64,000 bases of DNA from Polynucleobacter sp. MWH-UH19D (GTDB lineage Bacteria; Pseudomonadota; Gammaproteobacteria; Burkholderiales; Burkholderiaceae): NCBI RefSeq assembly GCF_040409795.1, contig NZ_CP099571.1:124001-188000 (forward strand), in the 5' to 3' direction. How positions within the stretch are numbered: position 1 is the first letter of the stretch; each line of letters opens with the position of its first letter. Below, piece after piece: positions 47,723 to 57,774 of the stretch. Made by a program: the position numbers and the translations under genes. The notes under the pieces are model-generated. The model searched no databases, was not told the origin of the DNA, and saw only the letters and a program-made list of their open reading frames with translations.

Positions 47723-50488
47723 ATGGTAATCGGTCTTCTTAAAACCCTGGTCGGCAGTCGTAACGACCGCCTATTAAAACAGTATCGCAAAGTCGTTGCC
47801 AAGGTAGCGGCTTTTGAGCCCAACCTCAAGGCTTTGGATGATGCTGCGCTTGCCGCAAAAACTGCGGAATTTAAATCTCGTTTGGCTGCAGGCGAGTCAT
47901 TGGATGATATTGCCCCAGAGGCTTTCGCTGTAGTGCGGGAAGCTAGCGTGCGGGTAATGAAGATGCGCCATTTTGATGCTCAGCTCATGGGTGGTCTTGC
48001 TCTTCATCAAGGGAAGATTGCCGAGATGGGTACGGGTGAAGGAAAAACTTTAACCGCCACACTCCCTGTTTATTTGAATGCACTTACTGGTAAGGGTGTT
48101 CATGTTGTTACTGTGAATGATTACTTGGCGCAACGTGATGCCGAGTGGATGTCAAGTTTGTATAACTTCTTAGGCATGAAAGTTGGTGTGAATCTATCGC
48201 AGATGGATCACAAGACAAAGCAAGAAGCCTATGCAGCCGATATTACTTACGGCACAAATAATGAGTTTGGTTTTGATTATTTACGTGACAACATGGTGCA
48301 AGATCTAAGCCAGCGTGTTCAACGGGGCTTGGCTTATGCGATCGTAGACGAAGTTGATTCGATCTTGATTGATGAGGCGCGTACCCCATTGATTATTTCT
48401 GGTCAGGCGGATGATCATACTGATCTTTATATCAAGATTAATAAACTGCCTTCCTATTTAGAGCGTCAGATTGGCGAAGAAAAAGCGGATGGTACTGGTG
48501 TGGAAAAGCCCGGTGATTATTGGGTAGATGAAAAGTCTCAACAGGTTTACTTGACTGAGCAGGGTCACGATAAAGCGGAGCAGGTGCTAGTTCAGATTGG
48601 CGCTTTAAACGATGGCGATTCTTTGTATGCGCCTCAAAACATTACTTTGATGCACCACGTTTATGCAGCTTTGCGTGCACATACTTTATATAACCGTGAT
48701 CAACACTATGTTGTTCAAAATAACGAAGTGATTATTGTTGATGAGTTCACTGGTCGCCTGATGCAAGGTCGTCGTTGGTCAGATGGTTTACATCAAGCAG
48801 TTGAGGCAAAAGAAGGTGTACCGATTCAAAATGAGAATCAGACTCTAGCAACTATTACTTTTCAAAATTACTTCAGGATGTACGGCAAGTTAGCTGGCAT
48901 GACTGGAACAGCTGATACAGAAGCCTATGAGTTCAAGGAAATTTATAACCTTGAAACAGTAGTTATTCCACCAAATCGGATTAGTCAGCGCAAAGATCGC
49001 CAAGACCAGATTTATAAGTCTTCTCGCGAACGATATGATGCAGTGATCAAAGATATTGAGGATTGCTATCAGCGCGGTCAACCAGTCTTGGTTGGAACAA
49101 CCTCAATTGAGAACTCAGAATTAATTGCTAGCTTATTAGATAAGCGCAAGCTACCTCATCAAGTGTTAAATGCTAAGCAGCATGCTCGTGAAGCAGAGAT
49201 CATCGCGCAAGCAGGACGTCCGAAAATGATCACGATTGCTACCAATATGGCTGGTCGTGGAACCGACATTGTGTTGGGTGGTAACGTAGGTAAGCAATCT
49301 GCTCTGATTGAAGCGGATGATTCACTCTCAGATGATCAAAAAGCTGCCAAGATCAAGCAATTGCAAGATGAGTGGCAAAGCATTCATGATCAAGTATTGG
49401 CGGCGGGCGGCTTGCATATTATTGGTACAGAGCGCCATGAGAGCCGTCGTATTGATAACCAACTTAGGGGTCGTTCCGGACGCCAGGGTGATCCAGGTTC
49501 CTCGCGATTCTATCTTTCATTAGATGATCCATTGCTTCGTATTTTTGCGGGCGATCGTTTGCGCGCCGTGATGGAGCGCTTGAAGATGCCTGATGGTGAG
49601 CCAATTGAGGCGGGTATGGTGACTCGCTCCATTGAGTCTGCTCAGCGCAAAGTTGAAGGTCGTAACTTTGATATACGTAAGCAATTATTAGAGTATGACG
49701 ATGTAGCTAATGATCAGCGTAAAGAAACTTATCGCCTCAGAAATGAAGTGCTTGAGAGTGCCGATATTGGTGAGCTCATTGCCAATTTGCGTGAAGACGT
49801 TCTCTGCTCTGTCTGTTCTTACTATGTCCCAGTCGAGTCAATGGAAGAGCAATGGGATTTGCTAGGGCTTGAAAATGTTCTAGCGAACGAATGGGGATTA
49901 ACGGTCGATTTGCAGAAATGGGTTGAGGGTGCTGAAAGCGTTGATGATTCAGAAATCGTCGAGCGCGTTTTGCAAGCCGCTAAAGATGCTTATGATGCAA
50001 AAGTGGATCTAGCTGGTCGTGAGTCTTTTGCTGGATTTGAGCGTTCCGTTCTTCTCTATAGTCTTGACACTCATTGGCGTGAGCATTTGGCAGCACTAGA
50101 TCATTTGCGCCAGGGAATTCATTTACGAGGCTATGCCCAAAAGGATCCCAAGCAGGAGTACCGTCGCGAGGCATTCGAACTCTATGGCGAACTATTGAAT
50201 GTCATCAAGAATGATGTTGTTAAAAGCATCATGACGGTGCAAATTCGCAGTGCAAGCGAATTGGATCAGGCGTCCGAGTCTATGAATGAGGATTTGGCGA
50301 AGTTAAAAGATCTGCAATATCAGCATGCCGATGCCGACATGGAAGTCGCCGGTTCAACGGGTGATCGCGGTGCCTTGATTGATATTCAGCCAGCACCTGT
50401 TCGTACGGGCCCTAAAATTGGACGCAATGATCCCTGCACTTGTGGCAGTGGTAAAAAATATAAGAATTGCTGCGGTGCTTTAGCCTAA
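47723..50488 (+). CDS. secA: Preprotein translocase ATPase SecA
   Basis: 921 residues, full length. Walker [12 protein letters not shown], the [20 protein letters not shown] motif, [14 protein letters not shown] and the [18 protein letters not shown] helicase motifs are in order. The C-terminal zinc finger [14 protein letters not shown] binds SecB and lipids. It drives protein export through SecYEG. A strong terminator follows. Confidence 0.98.
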   Translation: MVIGLLKTLVGSRNDRLLKQYRKVVAKVAAFEPNLKALDDAALAAKTAEFKSRLAAGESLDDIAPEAFAVVREASVRVMKMRHFDAQLMGGLALHQGKIAEMGTGEGKTLTATLPVYLNALTGKGVHVVTVNDYLAQRDAEWMSSLYNFLGMKVGVNLSQMDHKTKQEAYAADITYGTNNEFGFDYLRDNMVQDLSQRVQRGLAYAIVDEVDSILIDEARTPLIISGQADDHTDLYIKINKLPSYLERQIGEEKADGTGVEKPGDYWVDEKSQQVYLTEQGHDKAEQVLVQIGALNDGDSLYAPQNITLMHHVYAALRAHTLYNRDQHYVVQNNEVIIVDEFTGRLMQGRRWSDGLHQAVEAKEGVPIQNENQTLATITFQNYFRMYGKLAGMTGTADTEAYEFKEIYNLETVVIPPNRISQRKDRQDQIYKSSRERYDAVIKDIEDCYQRGQPVLVGTTSIENSELIASLLDKRKLPHQVLNAKQHAREAEIIAQAGRPKMITIATNMAGRGTDIVLGGNVGKQSALIEADDSLSDDQKAAKIKQLQDEWQSIHDQVLAAGGLHIIGTERHESRRIDNQLRGRSGRQGDPGSSRFYLSLDDPLLRIFAGDRLRAVMERLKMPDGEPIEAGMVTRSIESAQRKVEGRNFDIRKQLLEYDDVANDQRKETYRLRNEVLESADIGELIANLREDVLCSVCSYYVPVESMEEQWDLLGLENVLANEWGLTVDLQKWVEGAESVDDSEIVERVLQAAKDAYDAKVDLAGRESFAGFERSVLLYSLDTHWREHLAALDHLRQGIHLRGYAQKDPKQEYRREAFELYGELLNVIKNDVVKSIMTVQIRSASELDQASESMNEDLAKLKDLQYQHADADMEVAGSTGDRGALIDIQPAPVRTGPKIGRNDPCTCGSGKKYKNCCGALA

Positions 50489-50510
50489 GCTGCTTATTTC
50501 TTTATTTAGA

Positions 50511-50536
50511 AAGGCTCAGAATACTGAGCCTTTTTT
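50511..50536 (+). terminator. Intrinsic terminator after secA
   Basis: Stem AAGGCTCAG / CTGAGCCTT (9 bp) with loop AATA (50520-50523), running directly into TTTTTT at 50531-50536. Confidence 0.92.
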
Positions 50537-50647
50537 CTTGGTGAAATCCCTAGTTATTTGATGTGATGATTCTTGGCGATATCTGTCATGATTTGTAGGT
50601 TCTAAATCTATTTCTTGCTTGTTGCATATTCATTACTAGGGGGCGCT

Positions 50648-51106
50648 ATGGCTGTAACGTTTACTCTCAATGGCAAAGCTGTAAATTTTGATGGAGATCC
50701 AGAAACCCCAATTCTTTGGGTCTTGCGCGACCACTTAGATGTCACTAGCCCTAAATATGGTTGTGGTGCTGGGCTTTGTGGAGCCTGCACCGTTCACCTA
50801 GATGGAGCGGCCATTCGTTCATGTTCCACACCTGTTTCAGTAGCTTCTGGCAAAAAAGTGACCACTTTAGAAGGCTTATCTCCAAAGGTTGGTAAAGCGC
50901 TTGCAGATGCTTGGACGGAGTTTGATGTGCCGCAATGTGGATATTGCCAAACAGGGCAAATGATGTCTGCGGCAGATTTATTGGCTAAGAATAAAAAGCC
51001 CAATAGTGATGACATTAAAAATGCTATAGCTGGCAATATTTGTCGCTGTGGAACCTATTCCCGTATTGAAAAGGCAGTCAAACGCGCTGCTGATAAATTG
51101 GCTTAA
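50648..51106 (+). CDS. [2Fe-2S] subunit of an isoquinoline 1-oxidoreductase-like molybdenum hydroxylase
   Basis: 152 residues from ATG 50648, which follows an AGGGGG site; a longer in-frame start at 50615 is less likely. The N-terminal plant-ferredoxin cluster has Cys39, Cys44, Cys47 and Cys59; the C-terminal helical domain binds the second cluster by Cys97, Cys100, Cys132 and Cys134 (CGYCQTGQ and CRCGTY). It passes electrons from the molybdenum centre of the partner subunit at 51118. No cytochrome c partner or XdhC/CoxI-type maturation gene is adjacent. Confidence 0.92.
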   Translation: MAVTFTLNGKAVNFDGDPETPILWVLRDHLDVTSPKYGCGAGLCGACTVHLDGAAIRSCSTPVSVASGKKVTTLEGLSPKVGKALADAWTEFDVPQCGYCQTGQMMSAADLLAKNKKPNSDDIKNAIAGNICRCGTYSRIEKAVKRAADKLA

Positions 51107-51117
51107 GGGGTAGAAAC

Positions 51118-53244
51118 ATGAAAAATCATTCATTAAAAAATGTAAGCCGTCGTCAATTTATTCAACACAGCGCTGCGGTTACTGGGACATTCATTGTTGG
51201 AATGCATCTTCCTATTGTTAGTGAAGCTGCTACTGCTGGTGTTAGTGCAGCGCCTGCATTAGCAAATGCTTGGATTCAAATTACGCCTAGTAATCAAATT
51301 ACCTTGATTTGTGCTCGATCAGAAATGGGGCAGGACGTTTATACATCATTACCTGCATTGCTTGCAGAAGAATTAAATCTGCCACTCTCGATGGTAAAGG
51401 TAGAAATTGCTGGCGTTGCCCCAGTCTATATCAACGCAATGTTAGGCGGCCAAATTACGGGCGGCTCCACTTCTGTTCGTGAAGCGTTTGATAAGTTGAG
51501 AACGGCTGGAGCAGCAACGCGATCTGTTTTGATTCAGGCGGCTGCACAAAGATGGAATGTCGCTGCATCTGACTGTAAAGCTTTCAACGGTAAAGTGACC
51601 CACGCGAGTGGTAAGTCGGCAACATATGGCGAGTTGGCCGCAGATGCCGCTAAATTGCCGCTCCCAGAAAAGCCTGTTTTGAAATCTCCAGCTAGTTTTA
51701 TGGTTATCGGAAAAGAGACCATGCGTCGCTTGGATACGCCTGTAAAAGTTGCTGGTAAGGCGGTTTATGGAATCGACGTCAAGATTCCGGGTATGGCGAT
51801 TGCATCTTTAGCGCAATGTCCTGTGATTGGAGGCACTCCAAAATTTTATGATGCAACTGCAGCCCTAAAGGTGGCTGGCGTTATTAAGGTTGTACAAATT
51901 TCTGATGGCGTAGCTGTTTTGGCAAAAGATTTTTATGCTGCTCGTAAGGGTAGGGATGCTTTGAAGATCAATTGGGACGAAGGACAAAATGCAAGCCTAA
52001 GCAACGCAACTGTTCGCAAGTCTCTTGAGGCTGGACTATCTCAAAAAGGTGCGGTAATTAAGACGGTTGGTGATGTTAATAAATCCGCCTCAGGTGGAAA
52101 AGCGATTAGCGCGCAGTACTTTTTGCCATATTTGGCGCACTCCACCATGGAGCCTGTGAACTGCTCTGCAGATGTATCTAATGGAAAGTGCAGAATTATT
52201 GGGCCAATTCAGTTTCAGCAGGGTGGGCAAGCAGTTGCAGCTGCCGCCGCTGGAGTTAAGCCAGAAGATGTCACCATTGAAACTACTTTCTTGGGCGGTG
52301 GATTTGGTCGGAAGCTAGAGCTCGACTTTATTCGTCAAGCCGCAGAGATCTCAAAGGCAGCAGGCATGCCCGTGAAGATGCTCTGGACAAAAGAAGACGA
52401 TATTACGCATGACTTCTATCGTCCAATGAGTATTCATCAGCTTGATGGAGTGCTTGGAGTTAATGGTCAGTTGGAGTTTATGAAGGCCAAGATGGTTTCT
52501 CAGTCAGTGACCGCACGCGCATTTCCTGGTTTCGTAAAGGATGGCTTTGATCCCTTTATGGTTGAGGGTTCAAACAATGTAACGTATGACATTCCTAATA
52601 TGGAGATTACTAATGTCATAACTGATACTGGTCTACGAGTCGGTTATTGGCGCTCCGTAAGTAATGCATTAAATGCCTTTGCGATTGAGAGTTTTGTCGA
52701 TGAGGCTGCAAAAGCTGCAGGGAAAGACCCAGTCGCGTTTCGGATGGCTTCGCTTAATAAACATCCACGAGCAAAAGCGGTTCTTGAGGCTGCTGTGAAG
52801 AAGTCGGGTTATACCGCTGGTAGTAAGCGATTTGGGGTAGCTCAGATGGAGTGTTATGAGACTTATTCAGCGTGCGTGATTGAGTTAGATGCTGCAACAA
52901 CGGATACCAAGGTTAAGAAGATTACTTTTGTATCTGATTGCGGAATCGTGGTTCATCCAGATCAAGCCAGAGCACAGCTAATGGGTGGAGTTGTTTATGG
53001 TTTGGGTGCAGCTTTGGGTAACGCAATAACGATTGAGAATGGTCGCGTTCAGCAGTCAAATTTCAATAATTATCCAAGTCTTCGCCAAAATGAGGTCCCA
53101 ACAATTGAGGTGCATTTGATCCCTAGCCAAGAAAAACCAGGGGGCTTGGGTGAGGTTGGGGTTCCACTAGTGGCACCTGCTCTAGCCAATGCGATTGCAG
53201 CTGCTACAGGCAAACGCATTCGAGAGTTGCCAGTAAAAGCCTGA
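51118..53244 (+). CDS. Molybdopterin-binding large subunit, isoquinoline 1-oxidoreductase beta-like (periplasmic)
   Basis: 708 residues. The twin-arginine signal SRRQFIQH (Arg11, Arg12) and following hydrophobic stretch predict folded export by Tat. The xanthine dehydrogenase-type core has MEPVNC (344-349), GGGFGRKLE (393-401, cofactor loop) and GGLGEVGVP near the end with the catalytic Glu. Known relatives oxidise N-heterocycles or aldehydes in the periplasm, with the FeS subunit exported as a passenger. The substrate here is unknown. It lies 11 bases after the small subunit. Confidence 0.92.
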   Translation: MKNHSLKNVSRRQFIQHSAAVTGTFIVGMHLPIVSEAATAGVSAAPALANAWIQITPSNQITLICARSEMGQDVYTSLPALLAEELNLPLSMVKVEIAGVAPVYINAMLGGQITGGSTSVREAFDKLRTAGAATRSVLIQAAAQRWNVAASDCKAFNGKVTHASGKSATYGELAADAAKLPLPEKPVLKSPASFMVIGKETMRRLDTPVKVAGKAVYGIDVKIPGMAIASLAQCPVIGGTPKFYDATAALKVAGVIKVVQISDGVAVLAKDFYAARKGRDALKINWDEGQNASLSNATVRKSLEAGLSQKGAVIKTVGDVNKSASGGKAISAQYFLPYLAHSTMEPVNCSADVSNGKCRIIGPIQFQQGGQAVAAAAAGVKPEDVTIETTFLGGGFGRKLELDFIRQAAEISKAAGMPVKMLWTKEDDITHDFYRPMSIHQLDGVLGVNGQLEFMKAKMVSQSVTARAFPGFVKDGFDPFMVEGSNNVTYDIPNMEITNVITDTGLRVGYWRSVSNALNAFAIESFVDEAAKAAGKDPVAFRMASLNKHPRAKAVLEAAVKKSGYTAGSKRFGVAQMECYETYSACVIELDAATTDTKVKKITFVSDCGIVVHPDQARAQLMGGVVYGLGAALGNAITIENGRVQQSNFNNYPSLRQNEVPTIEVHLIPSQEKPGGLGEVGVPLVAPALANAIAAATGKRIRELPVKA

Positions 53245-53271
53245 CCCGAGTAATTTTCGGTAGACTTAGAT

Positions 53272-53303
53272 AAAGCGCGCCAAATACGGCGCGCTTTGTT
53301 TTT
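53272..53303 (+). terminator. Intrinsic terminator after the molybdenum hydroxylase genes
   Basis: Perfect 10-bp stem AAAGCGCGCC (53272-53281) / GGCGCGCTTT (53288-53297) with a 6-base loop, followed by GTTTTT. Confidence 0.9.
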
Positions 53304-53328
53304 GAGCCTCATCTACAATTGTTGGACT

Positions 53329-54564
53329 ATGACTGTTAATTTACCTCTCCCTCAAAAAGCTGATTTGAAGCCTGTAAAAGGCTTTGCCATGGGTATCGCA
53401 GAAGCTGGCATTAAGAAGGCTAATCGTAAAGATTTGCTTGTGATGACACTTGCACCGGGATCTCAAGTGGCTGGCGTGTTTACCTTAAATCGATTCTGCG
53501 CCGCCCCTGTTCAAGTTTGTCGTAAGCATTTAGCCGAGGATGGTGCCAAAGGTGAGATACGGGCGTTGGTGGTCAATACGGGTAATGCCAATGCAGGTAC
53601 TGGAGAGCAGGGCATGAAACATGCACTGGAAACTTGCCAAGCTCTAGCCAAAGAATTAAAGCTTAACCCCGAGCAGATTTTGCCATTTTCAACAGGCGTG
53701 ATCTTAGAGTCATTACCTATTCAGAAAATTATTAGTGCGCTACCTAGAGCGGTTGCTAATCTTGGTGAGGATCATTGGTTTGATGCTGCTGAAGCCATCA
53801 TGACTACGGATACGCAGCCAAAAGCAAGTTCTTTAACCATTCAAACTCCAGCTGGGCCAGTAGTGCTAACGGGTATCTGTAAAGGCGCCGGCATGATTCA
53901 TCCCAATATGGCAACCATGCTTGGCTTTATTGCAACGGATGCAGGTTTTGCTCCGGGATTGTTGACGGAGCTCACACGCGAAGTAGCAGATCTTTCATTT
54001 AATGCCATCACGATTGATGGCGATACATCTACGAATGATTCCTTCATCATCATGGCGACAGGCCAGTCATCGGTCAAGATTCAGTCGGCAAGCGATCCAA
54101 GTTATGCGCTCGTTCGTGATGCCTTGATTAGTCTTGCTAGAAAATTAGCTCAAATGATTGTGCGAGATGGTGAAGGCGCAACAAAATTTATGACGATCGA
54201 AGTGCTCGGTGGTAAAACTCCAGAAGAGTGTCGATTAGTTGCTAAGGCAGTTGCACATTCACCTTTGGTAAAAACTGCATTCTTTGCAAGCGATCCAAAC
54301 TTAGGTCGAATATTGGCTGCGATTGGTTATGCTGGCATTCAGGACCTAGATGTCAATCGTGTCCAGATGTGGCTTGGTGATGTTTGGGTTGCTAAGAATG
54401 GTGGACGAAACCCTGAGTATCAAGAGGCTGATGGTCAGCGAGTAATGCAGGCTCCTGAAATTACAGTGAAGATTAATTTGGGTCGTGGCGATGCATCCCA
54501 AACGATTTGGACATGTGATTTATCGCATGACTATGTGTCCATTAACGCTGACTATCGCTCCTAA
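53329..54564 (+). CDS. argJ: Bifunctional glutamate N-acetyltransferase / amino-acid N-acetyltransferase
   Basis: 411 residues from ATG 53329; an upstream in-frame start at 53296 would place the start within the preceding terminator region. ArgJ cleaves itself into two chains at the conserved Ala-Thr-Met-Leu; Thr196 in [10 protein letters not shown] is the nucleophile. It transfers acetyl from N-acetylornithine to glutamate, so arginine synthesis here uses the cyclic route. The order secA - argJ - DUF815 - mutT is common in betaproteobacteria. Confidence 0.96.
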   Translation: MTVNLPLPQKADLKPVKGFAMGIAEAGIKKANRKDLLVMTLAPGSQVAGVFTLNRFCAAPVQVCRKHLAEDGAKGEIRALVVNTGNANAGTGEQGMKHALETCQALAKELKLNPEQILPFSTGVILESLPIQKIISALPRAVANLGEDHWFDAAEAIMTTDTQPKASSLTIQTPAGPVVLTGICKGAGMIHPNMATMLGFIATDAGFAPGLLTELTREVADLSFNAITIDGDTSTNDSFIIMATGQSSVKIQSASDPSYALVRDALISLARKLAQMIVRDGEGATKFMTIEVLGGKTPEECRLVAKAVAHSPLVKTAFFASDPNLGRILAAIGYAGIQDLDVNRVQMWLGDVWVAKNGGRNPEYQEADGQRVMQAPEITVKINLGRGDASQTIWTCDLSHDYVSINADYRS

Positions 54565-54578
54565 GCGGAACTGATTAA

Positions 54579-55436
54579 ATGAATGAAAAACTAGAGCGTC
54601 TTTTAGAGCACCTTGAGACTTTTTTGCCGAAGCCGCTAACTGAAGAGCAGTGGCAATCATCTGCTGCGTTTAGATGGCGTCGTCGCGATAGTATCTTTGG
54701 CAGCATTGGCTTTCTACAACCGGTCAAACATGTTGCAGATATTACGTTTGAAGATCTACAGAACATTGATCGTCAACGTGATGCGATCCGAGACAACACA
54801 AAAAATTTCATACAAAAAAAGCCAGCAAATAATATTTTGCTAACCGGTGCAAGGGGTACCGGAAAGTCTTCTCTCATTAAAGCCAGTCTGCATGAGTTTG
54901 CTAGTCAAGGCTTACGTTTAGTAGAGGTAGAGAAAGAGCATTTAGCGGATCTCGCCGATATCACCGAGCTTCTCGCGGATCGCCCTGAGCGTTTCATCAT
55001 TTTTTGTGATGATCTGTCATTTGAGGATGGGGAGTCAGGTTACAAAGCTATGAAATCCGCTTTGGATGGTTCCGTGTCAGCGCAAGTAGACAATATCCTG
55101 ATCTACGCTACTTCAAATCGTCGCCATTTGCTGCCAGAGTATATGAAGGATAACGAAGGGTATGTTCATAGTGACGATGGCGAAATTCATCCGGGTGAAG
55201 TGGTTGAAGAAAAAATTTCTCTGTCAGAACGATTTGGTTTATGGCTTTCTTTTTATCCACCAAAGCAAGATGAATACCTTGCAATTGTCGCGCATTGGTT
55301 GGCACACTTTGGTTTGAGCGCTTCACAAATCGAGGCAGCTCGATCAGAAGCTCTAGTCTGGGCCTTAGAGCGTGGCTCACGTTCTGGTCGTGTGGCTTGG
55401 CAGTTCGCAAAACATTGGGCCGGCTCCCACGCATAA
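54579..55436 (+). CDS. DUF815-family AAA+ ATPase
   Basis: 285 residues. Walker A GARGTGKSS, Walker B-like FIIFCDDLSFE, sensor-like IYATSNRRHLLPEY. The family is widespread near argJ and mutT in betaproteobacteria, but no biochemical role is settled; it is related to DnaA/IstB-like small ATPases. 14 bases after argJ; its end overlaps the possible longer form of mutT. Confidence 0.9.
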   Translation: MNEKLERLLEHLETFLPKPLTEEQWQSSAAFRWRRRDSIFGSIGFLQPVKHVADITFEDLQNIDRQRDAIRDNTKNFIQKKPANNILLTGARGTGKSSLIKASLHEFASQGLRLVEVEKEHLADLADITELLADRPERFIIFCDDLSFEDGESGYKAMKSALDGSVSAQVDNILIYATSNRRHLLPEYMKDNEGYVHSDDGEIHPGEVVEEKISLSERFGLWLSFYPPKQDEYLAIVAHWLAHFGLSASQIEAARSEALVWALERGSRSGRVAWQFAKHWAGSHA

Positions 55437-55446
55437 AGCGAATCTT

Positions 55447-55863
55447 TTGAAGCCAGTAGATCGTCCTATCACTGAAGTGGCTGCAGGCATCTTAATTGAT
55501 GAGTCTGGTCGTTATCTTCTAGGTCAGCGACCTGAGGGAAAGCCTTATGCGGGTTACTGGGAAGTGCCAGGAGGGAAAATCGAAAAAGGAGAGTCTGTTT
55601 TTCAGGCCTTAAAGCGAGAGCTTCATGAAGAGCTAGGAATTGACATTCAATCTAGCGAAGAGTTGACAGTTCTTGAGCATGATTACCCTCATGCATATGT
55701 ACGTTTGCATGTCAGCATTATTCGAAGATGGAGTGGCACCCCTAAGGGCTGCGAAGGGCAGGCTTTATCTTGGGAGACTTTAGGTGCTGAGAAGCCCTCA
55801 GTTGAGCCTTTACTGCCAGCCGCTTGGCCAATGCTAGAAAGACTGAGAGAGTTGTTGAATTAA
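55447..55863 (+). CDS. mutT: MutT-type NUDIX hydrolase
   Basis: 138 residues if it starts at TTG 55447, ten bases after the DUF815 stop; the frame is also open from a GTG at 55372 inside the DUF815 gene, and no ATG is available before the conserved domain. The start is therefore uncertain. The Nudix box is GGKIEKGESVFQALKRELHE with EELGI following, all catalytic Glu residues present. It cleans 8-oxo-dGTP from the nucleotide pool. It ends overlapping zapD by four bases (convergent). Confidence 0.88.
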   Translation: MKPVDRPITEVAAGILIDESGRYLLGQRPEGKPYAGYWEVPGGKIEKGESVFQALKRELHEELGIDIQSSEELTVLEHDYPHAYVRLHVSIIRRWSGTPKGCEGQALSWETLGAEKPSVEPLLPAAWPMLERLRELLN

Positions 55864-56612
55864 AACTGACAGAGTGTCAGCTTAAAAGGAACATCTTTAT
55901 TAGCAGGCTGTGGTTTTTTATCTCGATCGGCTTGCATGAAGCGAATTGAGAGTAGATATTTATTGGCGCTGATTTCTGAAAAGAGTGCATCATCTTCAAC
56001 AGCGATGCGCATGAGTTGATAGACTTTTCCAGAAGGTGCTTGTTGAAAAGAGCCGTTATGCGCCACCACATCTTTTGCTTCGCCCGACTGACGGAGTAGG
56101 CGTAAAAATAATTGACAGGCATCCTGCCAAGGTAGCAAAGGAGCAATGTAACTTTCTAAAAGTTTACGTCGCTCAGTTGATGGACTATTTTTCCAGGCGT
56201 GATAACTAGGCAAATCAATCGGACTTGTTCCGCCAGGAATATTCAGACGAGTGCGAATACCATTGAGCCATTCGCTTTCAGAAATCATGGAATTTGGTCT
56301 GCCAGCTGATTGATTAATCTTGGAGGCAACCATGTCAATCTCGCCTAGAGTTTGCGCAAGAGCTTGCTGATCAACCTTTTGCGAAGACTTTAATCCGCTT
56401 AATGCAAATTTTTGTCGCTCAAATTCTTTTAAGAGCAAGGATTTGATATCGCCACGCGCGCCAATATCACCAAGATCAAACAAAATGGCAATGGCATTGT
56501 GATGTAACTCAGGATCATCTGACCGTGTGAAATGATTAAAGCGGGCGAACAAATACTCCAGTCGAAGCATGCTTCGAACTAATTCATTGAAGGGGTATTC
56601 GTAGACAATCAC
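55860..56612 (-). CDS. zapD: Cell division protein ZapD
   Basis: 250 residues starting at GTG 56612 (no ATG in frame nearby). YEYPFNELVRSMLRLEYLFARF opens the helical domain; WLNGIRTRLNIPGGT and the beta-rich C-terminal part are family features. ZapD crosslinks FtsZ filaments by binding the FtsZ C-terminal peptide. It follows coaE by 26 bases. The small yacG gene that usually sits next to zapD is not present here. Confidence 0.95.
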   Translation of the reverse strand: MIVYEYPFNELVRSMLRLEYLFARFNHFTRSDDPELHHNAIAILFDLGDIGARGDIKSLLLKEFERQKFALSGLKSSQKVDQQALAQTLGEIDMVASKINQSAGRPNSMISESEWLNGIRTRLNIPGGTSPIDLPSYHAWKNSPSTERRKLLESYIAPLLPWQDACQLFLRLLRQSGEAKDVVAHNGSFQQAPSGKVYQLMRIAVEDDALFSEISANKYLLSIRFMQADRDKKPQPANKDVPFKLTLCQF

Positions 56613-56638
56613 AAGCCCATATTTTATGACGAACTGTG

Positions 56639-57310
56639 TCAGCCCCCCTGAATTTGAAGGATTTTTTGGTTTAGTTGATTTACTTCCTCGGTCAACTGGC
56701 TCAGGCTGCCCTGATTTTCAATAACGAAATCAGCTTGAGCCAAACGACCCTCTCGGGAGGCTTGGGTTTGAAGAATTTTTTCAACTTCAGCCCTAGATAA
56801 ATTGCTGCGCTGCATTACCCTGCTAATTTGGGTCTCTACGGGACAGTCAACCACAGCCAAACGGTCAATTAGGGGCAGCCAGCTACCAGATTCAAGCAAA
56901 AGTGGAACGACAAAAACAATGTAGGGAACGCCATTTTTAGCCATCTGGAAGGCTTGCGCAATCGTTTCTTGGCGTATTAACGGATGGGTAATGCCCTCTA
57001 GTGCTTTTTTGGCTTCTGGTTTAGAAAATACCAGGGTACGCATCTTATTTCGATCTAGAGCGCCATTGGCATCAATGTAATCTACCCCAAAATGCTCTCG
57101 AATTGGTTCAATTGCAGAGCCATTGGGTGCGGTGATTTGATGGGCGATGATATCGGTATCAATAATTCCTGCACCTAATTTAGCCAGTAAATCGCTAACA
57201 GCCGTTTTCCCAGATCCAATGCCGCCAGTAAGACCAATTAGGGGAATAACTCCCTTGAGCGCACTTAAGTTGGGCTGCTCAGTAAGAGGGCTTGTAGATG
57301 TTGTGGCCAT
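56639..57310 (-). CDS. coaE: Dephospho-CoA kinase
   Basis: 223 residues. P-loop GLTGGIGSGKTAV, then DTDIIAHQ and the lid region with SREGRLAQADFVIEN. It phosphorylates dephospho-CoA in the last step of CoA synthesis. Its ATG lies 46 bases inside the end of pilD, a long overlap; no closer start codon fits, and the first 25 residues are a non-conserved extension. Confidence 0.95.
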   Translation of the reverse strand: MATTSTSPLTEQPNLSALKGVIPLIGLTGGIGSGKTAVSDLLAKLGAGIIDTDIIAHQITAPNGSAIEPIREHFGVDYIDANGALDRNKMRTLVFSKPEAKKALEGITHPLIRQETIAQAFQMAKNGVPYIVFVVPLLLESGSWLPLIDRLAVVDCPVETQISRVMQRSNLSRAEVEKILQTQASREGRLAQADFVIENQGSLSQLTEEVNQLNQKILQIQGG

Positions 57311-57774
57311 AAGAGTTCAATAATGCCAGCAAAAACAAGAAAAGGGCCAAACGGAAAGGCGGACCTTAGGGCTTGTCTTTGGTAGCGTAGCCAAAGTGAT
57401 CCTCCAATAAGGCCACTGATACAGGCGATCAGAAGAATGTTGGGTAAGGCGCCAATTCCAAGCCATGCACCGAGTGCCGATAGTAGTTTTGCATCCCCCA
57501 AGCCAATGCCATGTTGTTTCTTGCATAAGAAATACAGTTTATCTAGCGCCCACAGGACTGCAAAGCCAGTGAGTGCGCCCAAAAGGCTTGCCACAGGACT
57601 GGTTAATCCCGTGTGTGGTGGTGAGCCTATGACATTGAAAACGATGCCAATAGCCATCATCGGAATCGTGATGGTATTTGGCAATTGAAAAGAACGTAAA
57701 TCAATATAGGCCAACAACAGGAGTGTAATGATGAGTGCAATCTTGACTATCACTAAGTAGGTCAATTCATCCAT
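57265..57774 (-). CDS. pilD: Type 4 prepilin peptidase, short form without the N-terminal methyltransferase domain
   Basis: 169 residues. It keeps the two catalytic aspartates of A24 peptidases: Asp25 in YIDLRSFQLPN and Asp94 in GIGLGDAK. The usual N-terminal DiS_P_DiS/CxxC domain (about 100 residues) is missing, and there is no room for it because the ATG overlaps the pilC stop by one base. It may cleave pilin leaders without N-methylating them, or another protein may methylate. It is an inner-membrane protein with five or six helices. Confidence 0.9.
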   Translation of the reverse strand: MDELTYLVIVKIALIITLLLLAYIDLRSFQLPNTITIPMMAIGIVFNVIGSPPHTGLTSPVASLLGALTGFAVLWALDKLYFLCKKQHGIGLGDAKLLSALGAWLGIGALPNILLIACISGLIGGSLWLRYQRQALRSAFPFGPFLVFAGIIELLWPQHLQALLLSSPT

